A stretch of 64,000 nucleotides of DNA from contig NZ_WBYM01000003.1 of NCBI RefSeq assembly GCF_013283365.1, positions 186,001-250,000 of the forward strand, read 5' to 3'. Source of the stretch: Marinobacterium sp. xm-d-530 (GTDB lineage Bacteria; Pseudomonadota; Gammaproteobacteria; Pseudomonadales; Balneatricaceae). Below are positions 17,088 through 26,162 of this stretch, in pieces. Both the position numbers and the translations under genes were made by a program. The first letter of the stretch is position 1. Each line of letters opens with the position of its first letter. Below the pieces are notes generated by a model. It ran no database searches. It worked only from the letters and a program-made list of their open reading frames with translations, and was not told where the DNA came from.

Positions 17088-17756
17088 ATGAAAAAAATTC
17101 TAATCGCGTCACTGGCCGCTCTCACACTGGCTGGCTGTAACTCTGCAGCAACTAAAACAGAGTCGGCTGCAGCAACCAAGCCTGTGGGTATCACTGGCAG
17201 CCTAATGTCGGCTGAGGTCATGCATAAGGGTGAAAAAGTAACCGTCATGCGTAACCAAGATACTAAAAACACCGTGAACCCTTCTTTCGCAATGACATCA
17301 CGCCCTTGTCCGCCATTCTGTATTCAGCCAATCGTACTGGCACCCGGTGTTGAGACCATTGGTGAAGTAGAGATGGTCGGCTATATGGAAGCGGTCTCTG
17401 CAGGTGATGACTCAATCCTTATCATCGACTCACGCACCCCAGACTGGGCTGCTCGCGGCATGATTCCTGGAGCAGTAAACATTCCATGGACTAAGCTGTC
17501 GACTCGTAAAGGGGCAGACCCTATCTCTATCGGCGAGATCATCGTGGAAGATTTCGGTGGTGAAGAGTTTGATGGCCTATGGAAGTACGGTAAGGCTAAA
17601 ACTCTAGTGATGTACTGTAACGGTATGTGGTGTGGCCAATCGCCAACCAACATCAAAGCGCTGCTTGATTTCGGTTACCCAGCTGACAAGATCAAGTGGT
17701 ACCGCGGTGGTATGCAGGATTGGGAAACACTCGGTTTCACAACCGTTAAACCCTAA
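17088..17756 (+). CDS. Rhodanese-domain lipoprotein (paralogue)
   Basis: This is a 222-aa protein starting at MKKILIASL, with AAGGA upstream. A lipobox LAGC puts the lipidated Cys at residue 17, so it is membrane-anchored in the periplasm. From PVGITGSLMSAEVMHKG onward it is near-identical in layout to its upstream neighbour, with the same CPPFC pair and the same CNGMWC catalytic loop. The duplication therefore kept the enzyme part and changed the export signal from a secretory to a lipoprotein type. The substrate is unknown. Confidence 0.85.
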   Translation: MKKILIASLAALTLAGCNSAATKTESAAATKPVGITGSLMSAEVMHKGEKVTVMRNQDTKNTVNPSFAMTSRPCPPFCIQPIVLAPGVETIGEVEMVGYMEAVSAGDDSILIIDSRTPDWAARGMIPGAVNIPWTKLSTRKGADPISIGEIIVEDFGGEEFDGLWKYGKAKTLVMYCNGMWCGQSPTNIKALLDFGYPADKIKWYRGGMQDWETLGFTTVKP

Positions 17757-17775
17757 GTCGTGCGTCCCTAAGGAT

Positions 17776-17808
17776 AAGGATAAGAGAGCTTCGGCTCTCT
17801 TATCCTTT
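17776..17808 (+). terminator. Strong terminator hairpin after the second rhodanese
   Basis: A 14-bp perfect stem (core GGATAAGAGAGC) is closed by a TTCG tetraloop and followed by a short T-run. It ends the rhodanese transcription unit. Confidence 0.8.
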
Positions 17809-17961
17809 CACCTTTAATCTTCTCATCTTTTAGTCTAAAGCCAATCCCACCGATCATCTCTGATCCTCGATAAAGCACTAAAACAGTCACAAGTTGCCCC
17901 TATATGCTAGTTATACCAACCCCTTACATCTTTAAACGATAAGAACCAAAGATAGCGTTAT

Positions 17962-17989
17962 TTCGAATAAAACTAATAATCGTTATAAT
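17962..17989 (+). promoter_or_regulatory. Sigma-70-like promoter of cytochrome c5
   Basis: A perfect TATAAT (17984-17989) sits 17 bp after a weak -35 (TTTCGA). It lies in the 265-bp stretch between the rhodanese terminator and the cytochrome gene, which shows no other gene. The predicted leader is about 75 nt. Confidence 0.5.
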
Positions 17990-18071
17990 GCGCGCAGAAT
18001 TTTTAGCCTTCGGTCTAGGTTACCCACAAGGTAGCAAGTAGAGCCGACTTCAATACAGAGAGGAGCAGCCA

Positions 18072-18491
18072 ATGAAAGCAATCATTTCTAAGGCTTCAAC
18101 AGCACTATGTACTCTAGGTCTAACGTTTGTAGCTCTATCAGCGCAAGCCGTTACTTCTGAAGATGTCATCGCAGAACGTCTAATGCCAGTAGGCAAAGTG
18201 TGTCTACAAGGTGATGAAAGCTGTGGTTCAGCTTCTGCAGCACCAGCGGGTGGTGCCCGAACTGCAGCGGATATCGTCGCGGTTTCATGTAATTCTTGTC
18301 ATGGTGCAGGTGTATTAGGCGCTCCTAAGATCGGCTCTGGTGAATGGGCTGCACGCCTAGATGCTAAAGGTCTAGACACCTTGGTTAGCAATGCAATTAA
18401 TGGCATCGGTGCAATGCCTCCCCGCGGTACATGTTCTGACTGTACTGATGATGAGATCAAAGCATCAATTGAGTACATGATCGCTCAATAA
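18072..18491 (+). CDS. Cytochrome c5-type monoheme cytochrome
   Basis: The 139-aa exported protein has a signal peptide ending near AQA. The heme motif CNSCH is at 73-77 and an axial methionine lies in GAMPPRG. The Cys pair TCSDC is typical of cytochrome c5, with a C-terminal helix IKASIEYMI. A second Cys pair (VCLQGDESC) precedes the heme domain. Cytochrome c5 is a soluble or membrane-associated periplasmic electron carrier. It is a single-gene unit between its own promoter and a strong terminator. Confidence 0.9.
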   Translation: MKAIISKASTALCTLGLTFVALSAQAVTSEDVIAERLMPVGKVCLQGDESCGSASAAPAGGARTAADIVAVSCNSCHGAGVLGAPKIGSGEWAARLDAKGLDTLVSNAINGIGAMPPRGTCSDCTDDEIKASIEYMIAQ

Positions 18492-18503
18492 GCGATACTC
18501 GAT

Positions 18504-18533
18504 AAAAAACAGCGCCTATAGGCGCTGTTTTTG
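18504..18533. terminator. Bidirectional terminator between cytochrome c5 and rep
   Basis: AAAAACAGCGCC-TATA-GGCGCTGTTTTT is a 12-bp perfect stem with A and T tracts on both sides, serving both convergent genes. Confidence 0.9.
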
Positions 18534-18542
18534 TGTGTACTA

Positions 18543-20558
18543 TCAGAAATCATCCAATAGATTTTTTAATCCAGCCAAGGTCTGTTTGCCTCTGACTCGG
18601 TTTCGTTCTGGATCGACTTCGCCATGCCCTTCACGCTCAATATCCTCATCGGGCAGTTCGTCTAGGAATCGACTCGGTTCACAACTCTGCCACTCCCCAA
18701 ACTGTTTACGCTTCTTCGCTAACGTCATCGCTAACGTGCGCTGCGCTCGGGTGATGCCCACATAGGCGAGACGACGTTCCTCTTCGATGGTGTCCGACTC
18801 GATGCTATTTCGGTGCGGTAACAGATCCTCTTCCATACCCATTAGGTAGACATGGGGGAACTCCAATCCCTTAGAGGCGTGTAGCGTCATTAACTGAACA
18901 CGATCGGAGTCATCCTCCTCCTCTTGGCGTTCTAGCAAGTCGAGCAGCACAAGTCGCGCAATCGCCTCTTCAATGCCCGCATCTGGATCATCTTCTTGGA
19001 TACGCTCCAAGGAGGCACGAAGGGAGTCGACTAGGAACCAGACATTCTGAATACGCTTTTCCGCGATAATATCGCTTGAGGCGTTAGCGGTAATCCACTC
19101 TTCGTAGCCAATTTCGGCGATCAGTTCACGAATCGCCCCAATGGGATCCGACCCCAAACAGAGTGAGTGCAAACGCTCTATCATCTCAGTAAAGGCACGC
19201 AGCCGAGCCAGCGCGTTGGGCTTCATAACCTGCTCGATACCCAACTCATCGACCGCTGCAAACATGCTGATATGTCGCTCGGTTGCATACTCCCCGAGCT
19301 GCTGCAGTGTGGTAGGTCCGATCTCTCGACGCGGCAAGTTGATGATACGAAGGAAGGCGTTATCGTCGTCGCGATTGATCAACACTTTGAAGTAAGCCAT
19401 CAAATCTTTGATCTCGGCGCGAGCAAAGAACGAGGTGCCGCCGCTGAGCTTATAAGGCACCTTAAAGTTCTGCATTTTAATCTCGAGCAACCTGGCTTGG
19501 TGATTGCCACGATAGAGCACAGCAAAATCTTTAAAGGGTGCGCGCTCTCGCAGGTGTCGTTCCAGAATCTCGGTCGCGATGCGCTCACACTCCGCATCTT
19601 CACTGGGTAGGTGTATCAGACGCAGCGGATCACCCATGCCCATTTCGCTCCACAGCGTCTTATCAAACACGTGGGGGTTGTTCGCAATCAAGGTGTTAGC
19701 CGCCTTGAGTATGCGGCTTGTAGAGCGATAGTTCTGCTCTAGCTTTACTAGTTTTAAACTTGGAAAGTCGTGCTGCAGTTGGGCCAGATTCTCTGGACGA
19801 GCACCACGCCATGCGTAGATCGACTGATCATCATCACCTACGACGGTTAAACCTGTACGATGCCCCACCAGCTGTCGAACTAGACGGTACTGTGACAAGT
19901 TGGTGTCTTGGTACTCATCGACCAACAAATAGCGAATTCGATTTTGCCAACGCTCTAGCACCTCTGGCTTTTGATCAAACAGCCGCACAGGCACCAGTAT
20001 GAGATCATCAAAATCGACCGCGTTATAGGCACGAAGGTGGCGCTCGTAAGCCTCATAGGCTCTGGCACAGAGAATGTCGATCGGCTCTGAGACAGTCTCC
20101 AGAGCCTGTTGAGGCGTGATCATCTCATTCTTCCAAGAGGAGATTTGGCTCTGAACGACATTGATCTTATCCGTGTCCTCATCGTGATGGACTAGAAGAT
20201 CTCGAATTAAGATGCGACTGTCTTGGTCATCAAACAACGAAAAGCCTGGCTTCATTCCGAGCGCTTTATGCTCACGGCGCAAGATGGTTAGACCAAGATT
20301 GTGGAAGGTTGAGACAATCAAACCGCGTGCCGCTTTACCCTCCACCAGCGACATGACTCGCTCTTTCATCTCACGCGAGGCTTTGTTGGTAAAGGTAACC
20401 GCCGCAATGTGGCGCGCCTCAATGCCGCACTCTTCAATGAGATAAGCGATTTTTCGCGTGATGACACTGGTTTTCCCTGAGCCAGCGCCAGCCAATACCA
20501 GCAGTGGACCACTGATGTATTCGACGGCTTCTTTCTGACGGGGGTTAAGGCGTGACAT
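18543..20558 (-). CDS. rep: ATP-dependent DNA helicase Rep
   Basis: This is a 671-aa superfamily 1A helicase that moves 3' to 5' on single-stranded DNA and helps replication forks pass nucleoprotein blocks. Helicase motifs are in order: GAGSGKT (Walker A), VTFTNKASREM, LLVDEYQDTN (Walker B), VVGDDDQSIYAWRGA, QNYRS, LMTLHASKGLEF and VGITRAQ. The N-terminus LNPRQKEAVEYISGP and length match E. coli Rep closely. It stands alone between a bidirectional terminator and comM. Confidence 0.95.
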   Translation of the reverse strand: MSRLNPRQKEAVEYISGPLLVLAGAGSGKTSVITRKIAYLIEECGIEARHIAAVTFTNKASREMKERVMSLVEGKAARGLIVSTFHNLGLTILRREHKALGMKPGFSLFDDQDSRILIRDLLVHHDEDTDKINVVQSQISSWKNEMITPQQALETVSEPIDILCARAYEAYERHLRAYNAVDFDDLILVPVRLFDQKPEVLERWQNRIRYLLVDEYQDTNLSQYRLVRQLVGHRTGLTVVGDDDQSIYAWRGARPENLAQLQHDFPSLKLVKLEQNYRSTSRILKAANTLIANNPHVFDKTLWSEMGMGDPLRLIHLPSEDAECERIATEILERHLRERAPFKDFAVLYRGNHQARLLEIKMQNFKVPYKLSGGTSFFARAEIKDLMAYFKVLINRDDDNAFLRIINLPRREIGPTTLQQLGEYATERHISMFAAVDELGIEQVMKPNALARLRAFTEMIERLHSLCLGSDPIGAIRELIAEIGYEEWITANASSDIIAEKRIQNVWFLVDSLRASLERIQEDDPDAGIEEAIARLVLLDLLERQEEEDDSDRVQLMTLHASKGLEFPHVYLMGMEEDLLPHRNSIESDTIEEERRLAYVGITRAQRTLAMTLAKKRKQFGEWQSCEPSRFLDELPDEDIEREGHGEVDPERNRVRGKQTLAGLKNLLDDF

Positions 20559-20633
20559 GTTTGATGAGCAGACTCGATATTAGGGCGCACAGTGTACACC
20601 CTGACATCAGCAAGCCCAAGATCTGCTCATCAG

Positions 20634-22127
20634 TTAAAGCTGTCGATAGCTGAGCGCCTCCATAATGTGGCTGTTTTCGATCGCCTGATCTGCATTCATA
20701 TCCGCCAGTGTGCGAGCCACGCGAAGTGCTCTATGGCAAGCCCTAGCGGAGAGCTGTAAGCGTGTCGCTATCACCATAAACTCTTTTGATAATGACTCTG
20801 AAGCATTCAGCTCTTTTTGGACTTCACTGCCTGTTAGCTCAGAGTTGAGCTTGCCCTGCCGATCATACTGTCGCTGCTGACACTGACTAACTCGCTTACG
20901 AACTGCGTCAGAGCACTCCTCATGCGATTCGCCCAGTAATAGCTCCTCTGTGGGCACCGCACTCAAAGCCAGACGCATATCAAATCGATCCAACAATGGG
21001 CCAGAGACTCGACCCTGATATCGATCGATTAGAGCCTGAGAACACTGACATCGCTCGGTCCCATCAGCGTAGTAACCGCAGGGGCAAGGATTCATCGCCG
21101 CCATCAAAGAGAAACGCGCAGGGTAGGTCAGCGTGCCCGCCACTCTAGAAATACTGACCTCACCGGTTTCAAGCGGCTCTCGCAGAACTTCCAGAACAGA
21201 ACGGGGAAATTCTGGCAGCTCATCCAGAAATAGAACCCCTTGATGCGCCAGTGAGATCTCACCCGGCCTAGGGGAAGATCCACCCCCCACCATCGCCCGT
21301 GATGATGCACTGTGGTGCGGTGCTCTGTAGGGTCGTTCACCCCGAAACAATCGCTCGACCGGCAAACCCGAGACCGAATAGATACTGGCCGTTTCGATAC
21401 AACTGGATTGCGAAAGTGGCGGTAGGATCGATGGCAGTGCTTGGGCCAACATACTTTTACCACTGCCCGGAGGACCGCTCAAAAGCAGGTTATGCATTCC
21501 ACTGGCGGCCACTTCCAAGGCACGACGGGCCATCGGTTGTCCCCGAACTTCTGAAAGATCTACGGGGTAACTCGGCGGATAATGAACTGGGGGTTGAGGG
21601 TCTATTTCAGGTAGCTTTTCAGCACTCAACGCCTGACATAGATCGTACAGCGTCTTAGCTGAAAGTTGTTGCTTAGCACCCGCGAGAGAGGCTTCTTGGC
21701 TATTATCGGGGGCAATAACAATCAGTGAATCCGCTTCAGCACAGGCATAGGCGGCCGGAAATAGGCCTCTAATAGGGTGCAGTTTGCCGTCCAAGCCCAA
21801 TTCTGAGTAGAGCTCTGCCTGCTGCAGGTGAGTTGTTTTAAGCTGATTGGATGCCAACAGAATGCCAAGCGCAATGGCTAGGTCATAGCGTCCGCCCTCT
21901 TTGGGGAGATCGGCCGGTGATAAGTTAACGGTGATTCGTCGTTGCGGGTATTCAAAGCCGGCGTTTAACAGTGCACTGCGCACACGCTCGCGGCTTTCAA
22001 GCACCGCGGTCTCTGCCATACCCACAATTGCAAAGGAGGGTAAGCCTCCTGAAAGGTGCACTTCAACGCGAACGCGAGGTGCCTCGATACCGAGCTGAGC
22101 TCGGCTATAAAGAGTTGCCAATGCCAT
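20634..22127 (-). CDS. comM: YifB/ComM-family Mg chelatase-like ATPase
   Basis: The 497-aa protein has an N-terminal Lon-protease-like fold (VEVHLSGGLPSFAIVGMAETAV), a central AAA+ module (GPPGSGKSMLAQ, FLDELPEF) and a Mg-chelatase C-terminal domain. ComM is a hexameric helicase that promotes branch migration during natural transformation. The family is often annotated as YifB in non-competent species. Whether this organism is competent cannot be judged from the window. Confidence 0.93.
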   Translation of the reverse strand: MALATLYSRAQLGIEAPRVRVEVHLSGGLPSFAIVGMAETAVLESRERVRSALLNAGFEYPQRRITVNLSPADLPKEGGRYDLAIALGILLASNQLKTTHLQQAELYSELGLDGKLHPIRGLFPAAYACAEADSLIVIAPDNSQEASLAGAKQQLSAKTLYDLCQALSAEKLPEIDPQPPVHYPPSYPVDLSEVRGQPMARRALEVAASGMHNLLLSGPPGSGKSMLAQALPSILPPLSQSSCIETASIYSVSGLPVERLFRGERPYRAPHHSASSRAMVGGGSSPRPGEISLAHQGVLFLDELPEFPRSVLEVLREPLETGEVSISRVAGTLTYPARFSLMAAMNPCPCGYYADGTERCQCSQALIDRYQGRVSGPLLDRFDMRLALSAVPTEELLLGESHEECSDAVRKRVSQCQQRQYDRQGKLNSELTGSEVQKELNASESLSKEFMVIATRLQLSARACHRALRVARTLADMNADQAIENSHIMEALSYRQL

Positions 22128-22166
22128 GACGCCATCCTTGGGTCCTGCAGTTGGCCTAGCGTTGCT

Positions 22167-22415
22167 TTAGGACTCTTTTGACTCCAACTCAGCAACCATC
22201 GCTTCCAACTGCTCTAATTTTTCTCGAGTTCGCTGAAGTACAGCGGCCTGAGCGTCAAACTCCTCCCGAGTGACTAAATCCAGTTTAGCAAAACTTGATT
22301 GAAGTACAGTTTTAATTTGCTGCTGCATCGCCTCCTGACCTGGAAGTGATGAGTTACCCTGAAGGAATTGGGTCATCGTCTGACTTAGGTTTTCAAACAT
22401 CTTAGGATCAAGCAT
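22167..22415 (-). CDS. ubiK: Ubiquinone biosynthesis accessory factor UbiK
   Basis: An 82-aa BMFP-domain protein starts at MLDPKMFENL (the E. coli protein starts MIDPKK). A GGGGCTGAG run precedes this ATG. The conserved KLDLVTREEFDAQAAVLQRT block leads into a C-terminal coiled coil. UbiK helps the UbiJ lipid-binding protein in the soluble ubiquinone synthesis complex. It is encoded 39 bp from comM and probably lies in the same minus-strand unit. Confidence 0.88.
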   Translation of the reverse strand: MLDPKMFENLSQTMTQFLQGNSSLPGQEAMQQQIKTVLQSSFAKLDLVTREEFDAQAAVLQRTREKLEQLEAMVAELESKES

Positions 22416-22514
22416 CTCAGCCCCCTTTAACATCGATATGCGTCTCAATAGATGCACTATACCAGAACCCTTTTAAGACAAGCGTCTATGATCACTATTT
22501 TAGCCTCAATATGG

Positions 22515-22548
22515 CGCACCAAAGTAGTGCATGCACTTTTGTGGTGCA
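22515..22548 (+). promoter_or_regulatory. Two adjacent NtrC-binding sites upstream of glnK
   Basis: CGCACCA-AAG-TAGTGCA (22515-22531) and TGCACTT-TTG-TGGTGCA (22532-22548) both match the NtrC 17-mer TGCACCA-N3-TGGTGCA with few changes and abut each other. They lie about 90-140 bp upstream of a sigma-54 promoter, the classic enhancer layout for glnK-amtB. Confidence 0.8.
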
Positions 22549-22637
22549 TACTGGCGTGCACTATAAAGGTTGATAAAACGGTAAAGAGACCCATGAAAAA
22601 TTTATAAGTCAATGTTTTATAAGTTATTTTTAAAAGT

Positions 22638-22653
22638 TGGCACAAGTTTCGCA
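22638..22653 (+). promoter_or_regulatory. Sigma-54 promoter of glnK-amtB
   Basis: TGGCACAAGTTTCGCA fits the -24/-12 consensus, with GG and GC exactly ten bases apart. It lies 55 bp before the glnK ATG and downstream of paired NtrC sites, so the operon should be induced by nitrogen limitation. Confidence 0.85.
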
Positions 22654-22678
22654 AATAGAGTTCACAGGAAAAAATTAA

Positions 22679-23047
<369 letters not shown>

Positions 23048-23082
23048 CGTTTTGATTTTTGGCCTTATTGGAGGGCATAACA

Positions 23083-24333
23083 ATGGAAGAACTTTTGAAT
23101 ACAACAGCTGGTGATGTTACCCAGCTGAAGTACGCACTCGATACCTTCTACTTCTTGGTGTGTGGTGCGCTGGTTATGTGGATGGCGGCAGGCTTCTCAA
23201 TGCTAGAAGCAGGTCTTGTTCGTTCTAAGAACACCACTGAAATTCTAACTAAGAACATCGCGCTATTCGCGATCTCTTGCATCATGTACTTCGTTTGCGG
23301 TTACGCGATCATGTACGGCGGTGACTACTTCCTATCTAGCATCACGGGTGACGGTGTTGCCGATGAGTGGACCTACGCGCCATCAGCTGACTTCTTCTTC
23401 CAGGTGGTATTCGTTGCAACAGCAATGTCTATCGTATCGGGTGCAGTGGCTGAACGTATGAAACTATGGGCGTTCCTAGCGTTCGCGGTTGTGATGACAG
23501 GCTTCATCTACCCAATGGAAGGTTCTTGGACTTGGGGCGGCAACGCTGTATTCGGCATGTACACTCTAGGTGATCTTGGTTTCTCTGACTTCGCGGGTTC
23601 AGGTATCGTCCACATGGCAGGTGCTGCAGCAGCACTAGCAGGTGTCCTAATGCTTGGCGCACGTAAAGGCAAATACGGTAAGAACGGTGAGATCAATGCG
23701 ATCCCTGGTGCTAACCTACCAATGGCAACACTGGGCACATTCATCCTTTGGATGGGTTGGTTCGGCTTCAACGGTGGTTCGGTTCTAGCAACGTCTGACG
23801 TTGAGAACTCAAACGCAGTTGCCGTTGTCTTCATGAACACTAACGCAGCTGCGGCTGGCGGTGTAGTAGCAGCACTAATCACAGCGCGTCTACTGTTCGG
23901 CAAAGCGGACCTTACAATGGCACTTAACGGTGCACTAGCAGGTCTAGTAGCGATCACAGCAGAGCCTTCAACCCCTTCTGCACTACAAGCTCACATCTTC
24001 GGTGCGATCGGTGGTGTTCTGGTTGTCTTCTCTATCCTAACGCTGGATAAACTAAAAATTGACGATCCTGTCGGTGCGATCTCTGTACACGGTGTTGTAG
24101 GTCTTCTTGGTCTACTACTGGTACCAGTAACTAACGACGGTTCTACTTTCTCTGGCCAGATCATCGGCGCCCTAACAATCTTCGTATGGGTATTCGTTGT
24201 CAGCCTAGTGGTTTGGGGCATCATCAAAGCTGTGATGGGCATCCGAGTGACTGAAGAGGAAGAGTACGAAGGTGTCGATATCTCTGAATGTGGTATGGAA
24301 GCCTACCCAGAGTTCGTCACTTCACGTAAGTAA
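23083..24333 (+). CDS. amtB: Ammonium transporter AmtB
   Basis: The 416-aa protein has eleven expected membrane segments. The start is the ATG preceded by GGAGG; an in-frame TTG 24 nt upstream lacks a site. The pore features are present: a twin-histidine pair in SGIVHMAGAAAALAG and ISVHGVVGLLG, and the signature FNGGSVLATSD. It conducts ammonium under nitrogen limitation and is gated by GlnK. It is coregulated with glnK from the sigma-54 promoter. Confidence 0.96.
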   Translation: MEELLNTTAGDVTQLKYALDTFYFLVCGALVMWMAAGFSMLEAGLVRSKNTTEILTKNIALFAISCIMYFVCGYAIMYGGDYFLSSITGDGVADEWTYAPSADFFFQVVFVATAMSIVSGAVAERMKLWAFLAFAVVMTGFIYPMEGSWTWGGNAVFGMYTLGDLGFSDFAGSGIVHMAGAAAALAGVLMLGARKGKYGKNGEINAIPGANLPMATLGTFILWMGWFGFNGGSVLATSDVENSNAVAVVFMNTNAAAAGGVVAALITARLLFGKADLTMALNGALAGLVAITAEPSTPSALQAHIFGAIGGVLVVFSILTLDKLKIDDPVGAISVHGVVGLLGLLLVPVTNDGSTFSGQIIGALTIFVWVFVVSLVVWGIIKAVMGIRVTEEEEYEGVDISECGMEAYPEFVTSRK

Positions 24334-24360
24334 TAGGGAACTCAGTTTCTGTTGAAACCC

Positions 24361-24414
24361 GGGGTGTAGCGATACACCCCTCTTCTCAGCCCTACCCCCA
24401 GGTAGGGTTTTTTT
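24361..24414 (+). terminator. Double hairpin terminator after amtB
   Basis: An 8-bp stem GGGGTGTA/TACACCCC with a GCGA loop is followed by a second stem CCCTACC-CCCA-GGTAGGG and seven T. The second hairpin is the Rho-independent terminator. Confidence 0.85.
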
Positions 24415-24458
24415 CGTTTCTGGACAAACAGGTTGATCAGGAAACTTGAAGGTTAAAC

Positions 24459-24479
24459 CATCCATGTACATAATGGATG
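24459..24479. promoter_or_regulatory. Inverted repeat upstream of the second PII gene
   Basis: CATCCAT and ATGGATG flank a 7-nt spacer about 55-75 bp before the ATG. It is a candidate operator for this separately transcribed PII gene, judged by symmetry only. Confidence 0.35.
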
Positions 24480-24480
24480 A

Positions 24481-24873
<393 letters not shown>

Positions 24874-24888
24874 GCTTCGATCCATTTC

Positions 24889-24927
24889 AAAAATGCCGCT
24901 ACCGATCAGTTCGCTAGCGGCATTTTT
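24889..24927. terminator. Bidirectional terminator between PII and the CpxA-like kinase
   Basis: AAAAATGCCGCTA pairs with TAGCGGCATTTTT across a 13-nt loop. The last codons and stop of the minus-strand kinase gene lie inside this hairpin. Confidence 0.85.
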
Positions 24928-26162
24928 ATATCTACTTGAAGCCCCGTTGGCGCGAGGTTTTGGAACTGAACCTCCCCACCGACGCGTTCAGTCGCTCGAG
25001 TCACGATACTCAAACCCAAACCGTAACCGCCTGAGTTGGCCCCACGTCTAAATGGCTGCCCAATCGAATCTAGAATCGATTCTGGTAATCCGGGTCCATT
25101 ATCAACCACTCGAATCGTTAGCCTGCCGTTATCAGTAGCGACAGATACCTTAATCAACGTACCCTGTGGCGTGTGATTGATGGCGTTATTCAACAGATTG
25201 CTGACGACTCGACTCAGTGGTTCACTCCGAATGGTTGCTCCATCAGTGACATCAAGTGATAGGTCGAATTGATGCTGTGGGCCGCTGACACGAGCGTCCT
25301 GCACCAGATCCCGACACAGCAGTGCCACATCCAAAATTGGTGCAGTCGCTTCGGCATCTCGAGCTCGGGCCAGTGTGAGTATTTCAGAGATTAAACCGTC
25401 TAATTTAACGCACTCTTTATTAATGCGTTGCAGGGTACGATCATCCTCACCCCACTTCTGCTCTGCCAAACCTGCTGCCGCCTGAAGACGGGCTAAAGGT
25501 GCTCGTAGCTCATGAGAGACATCCTGCAGAAGATGCCGTTGGCTATCGAGCGTCTGCTCAACGTAATCAACCATCTGGTTAAACTCACGTGCCAGCTGGC
25601 CCAGCTCATCGCCTCGTTTGACGAGCTTACCCTCGGCTCGACTGCTTAAATTACCCTGTTGATGAAGGCGGCGAACAAACCCCTTCAAGTCGTTAATCGG
25701 TCTGACGACTAACCACGTGACCAGAAGGCTGCTGCCAAAGGAGACCGCAATGACCCACAAAACTTGGAAGGAGAGTAAGAACCCCCACATCCGTTCAAAC
25801 AGCTCTTCATTTCGTTCGGGTGGGAAGTAGACGAGGTATGGGGTGCCATCAGCAGCGATGATCTCTGTCACCATTGCATCCTTGGGTTGTGACCGTCTAC
25901 CTGACGAGTAGATCAGTTGATTGGATCGCTTCTCATAGATCCAAAGCGGTAGACGTCGGCGCTGCTCTTTACGTTGCATCCCATACTGATAATCGGAGAT
26001 TAACTGCTCTGCGATGATGGTCGCTTTCTGCTTTTGGCTCTCGGTGCGATCGGGAGTATCAGTTACAGAGATGAACAGGGTCAAGCTGATAAGAATACCA
26101 AGCGTGCTGACCAGCCAGACGGCGCCGAAGATGCGCCAGAATAGATGTTGATACCAGCGCAT
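24906..26162 (-). CDS. cpxA: CpxA-like envelope-stress sensor histidine kinase
   Basis: This is a 418-aa kinase with membrane segments at about 7-31 and 128-152, a periplasmic loop, HAMP, the phosphoacceptor block LQDVSHELRAPLARLQ, an N box NLLNNAINHTP and a G box DNGPGLP. It overlaps the response regulator gene by 1 bp, and a CpxP-like gene is divergent. This is the E. coli cpxRA-cpxP arrangement, so assignment as CpxA is supported by context as well as sequence. It is somewhat shorter than E. coli CpxA (457 aa). Confidence 0.85.
   Translation of the reverse strand: MRWYQHLFWRIFGAVWLVSTLGILISLTLFISVTDTPDRTESQKQKATIIAEQLISDYQYGMQRKEQRRRLPLWIYEKRSNQLIYSSGRRSQPKDAMVTEIIAADGTPYLVYFPPERNEELFERMWGFLLSFQVLWVIAVSFGSSLLVTWLVVRPINDLKGFVRRLHQQGNLSSRAEGKLVKRGDELGQLAREFNQMVDYVEQTLDSQRHLLQDVSHELRAPLARLQAAAGLAEQKWGEDDRTLQRINKECVKLDGLISEILTLARARDAEATAPILDVALLCRDLVQDARVSGPQHQFDLSLDVTDGATIRSEPLSRVVSNLLNNAINHTPQGTLIKVSVATDNGRLTIRVVDNGPGLPESILDSIGQPFRRGANSGGYGLGLSIVTRATERVGGEVQFQNLAPTGLQVDIKMPLAN

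Noticed and set aside
23508-24242. Two long frames antisense to amtB
   Set aside because: They are composition shadows of a strongly coding gene with biased third positions and have no start signals.
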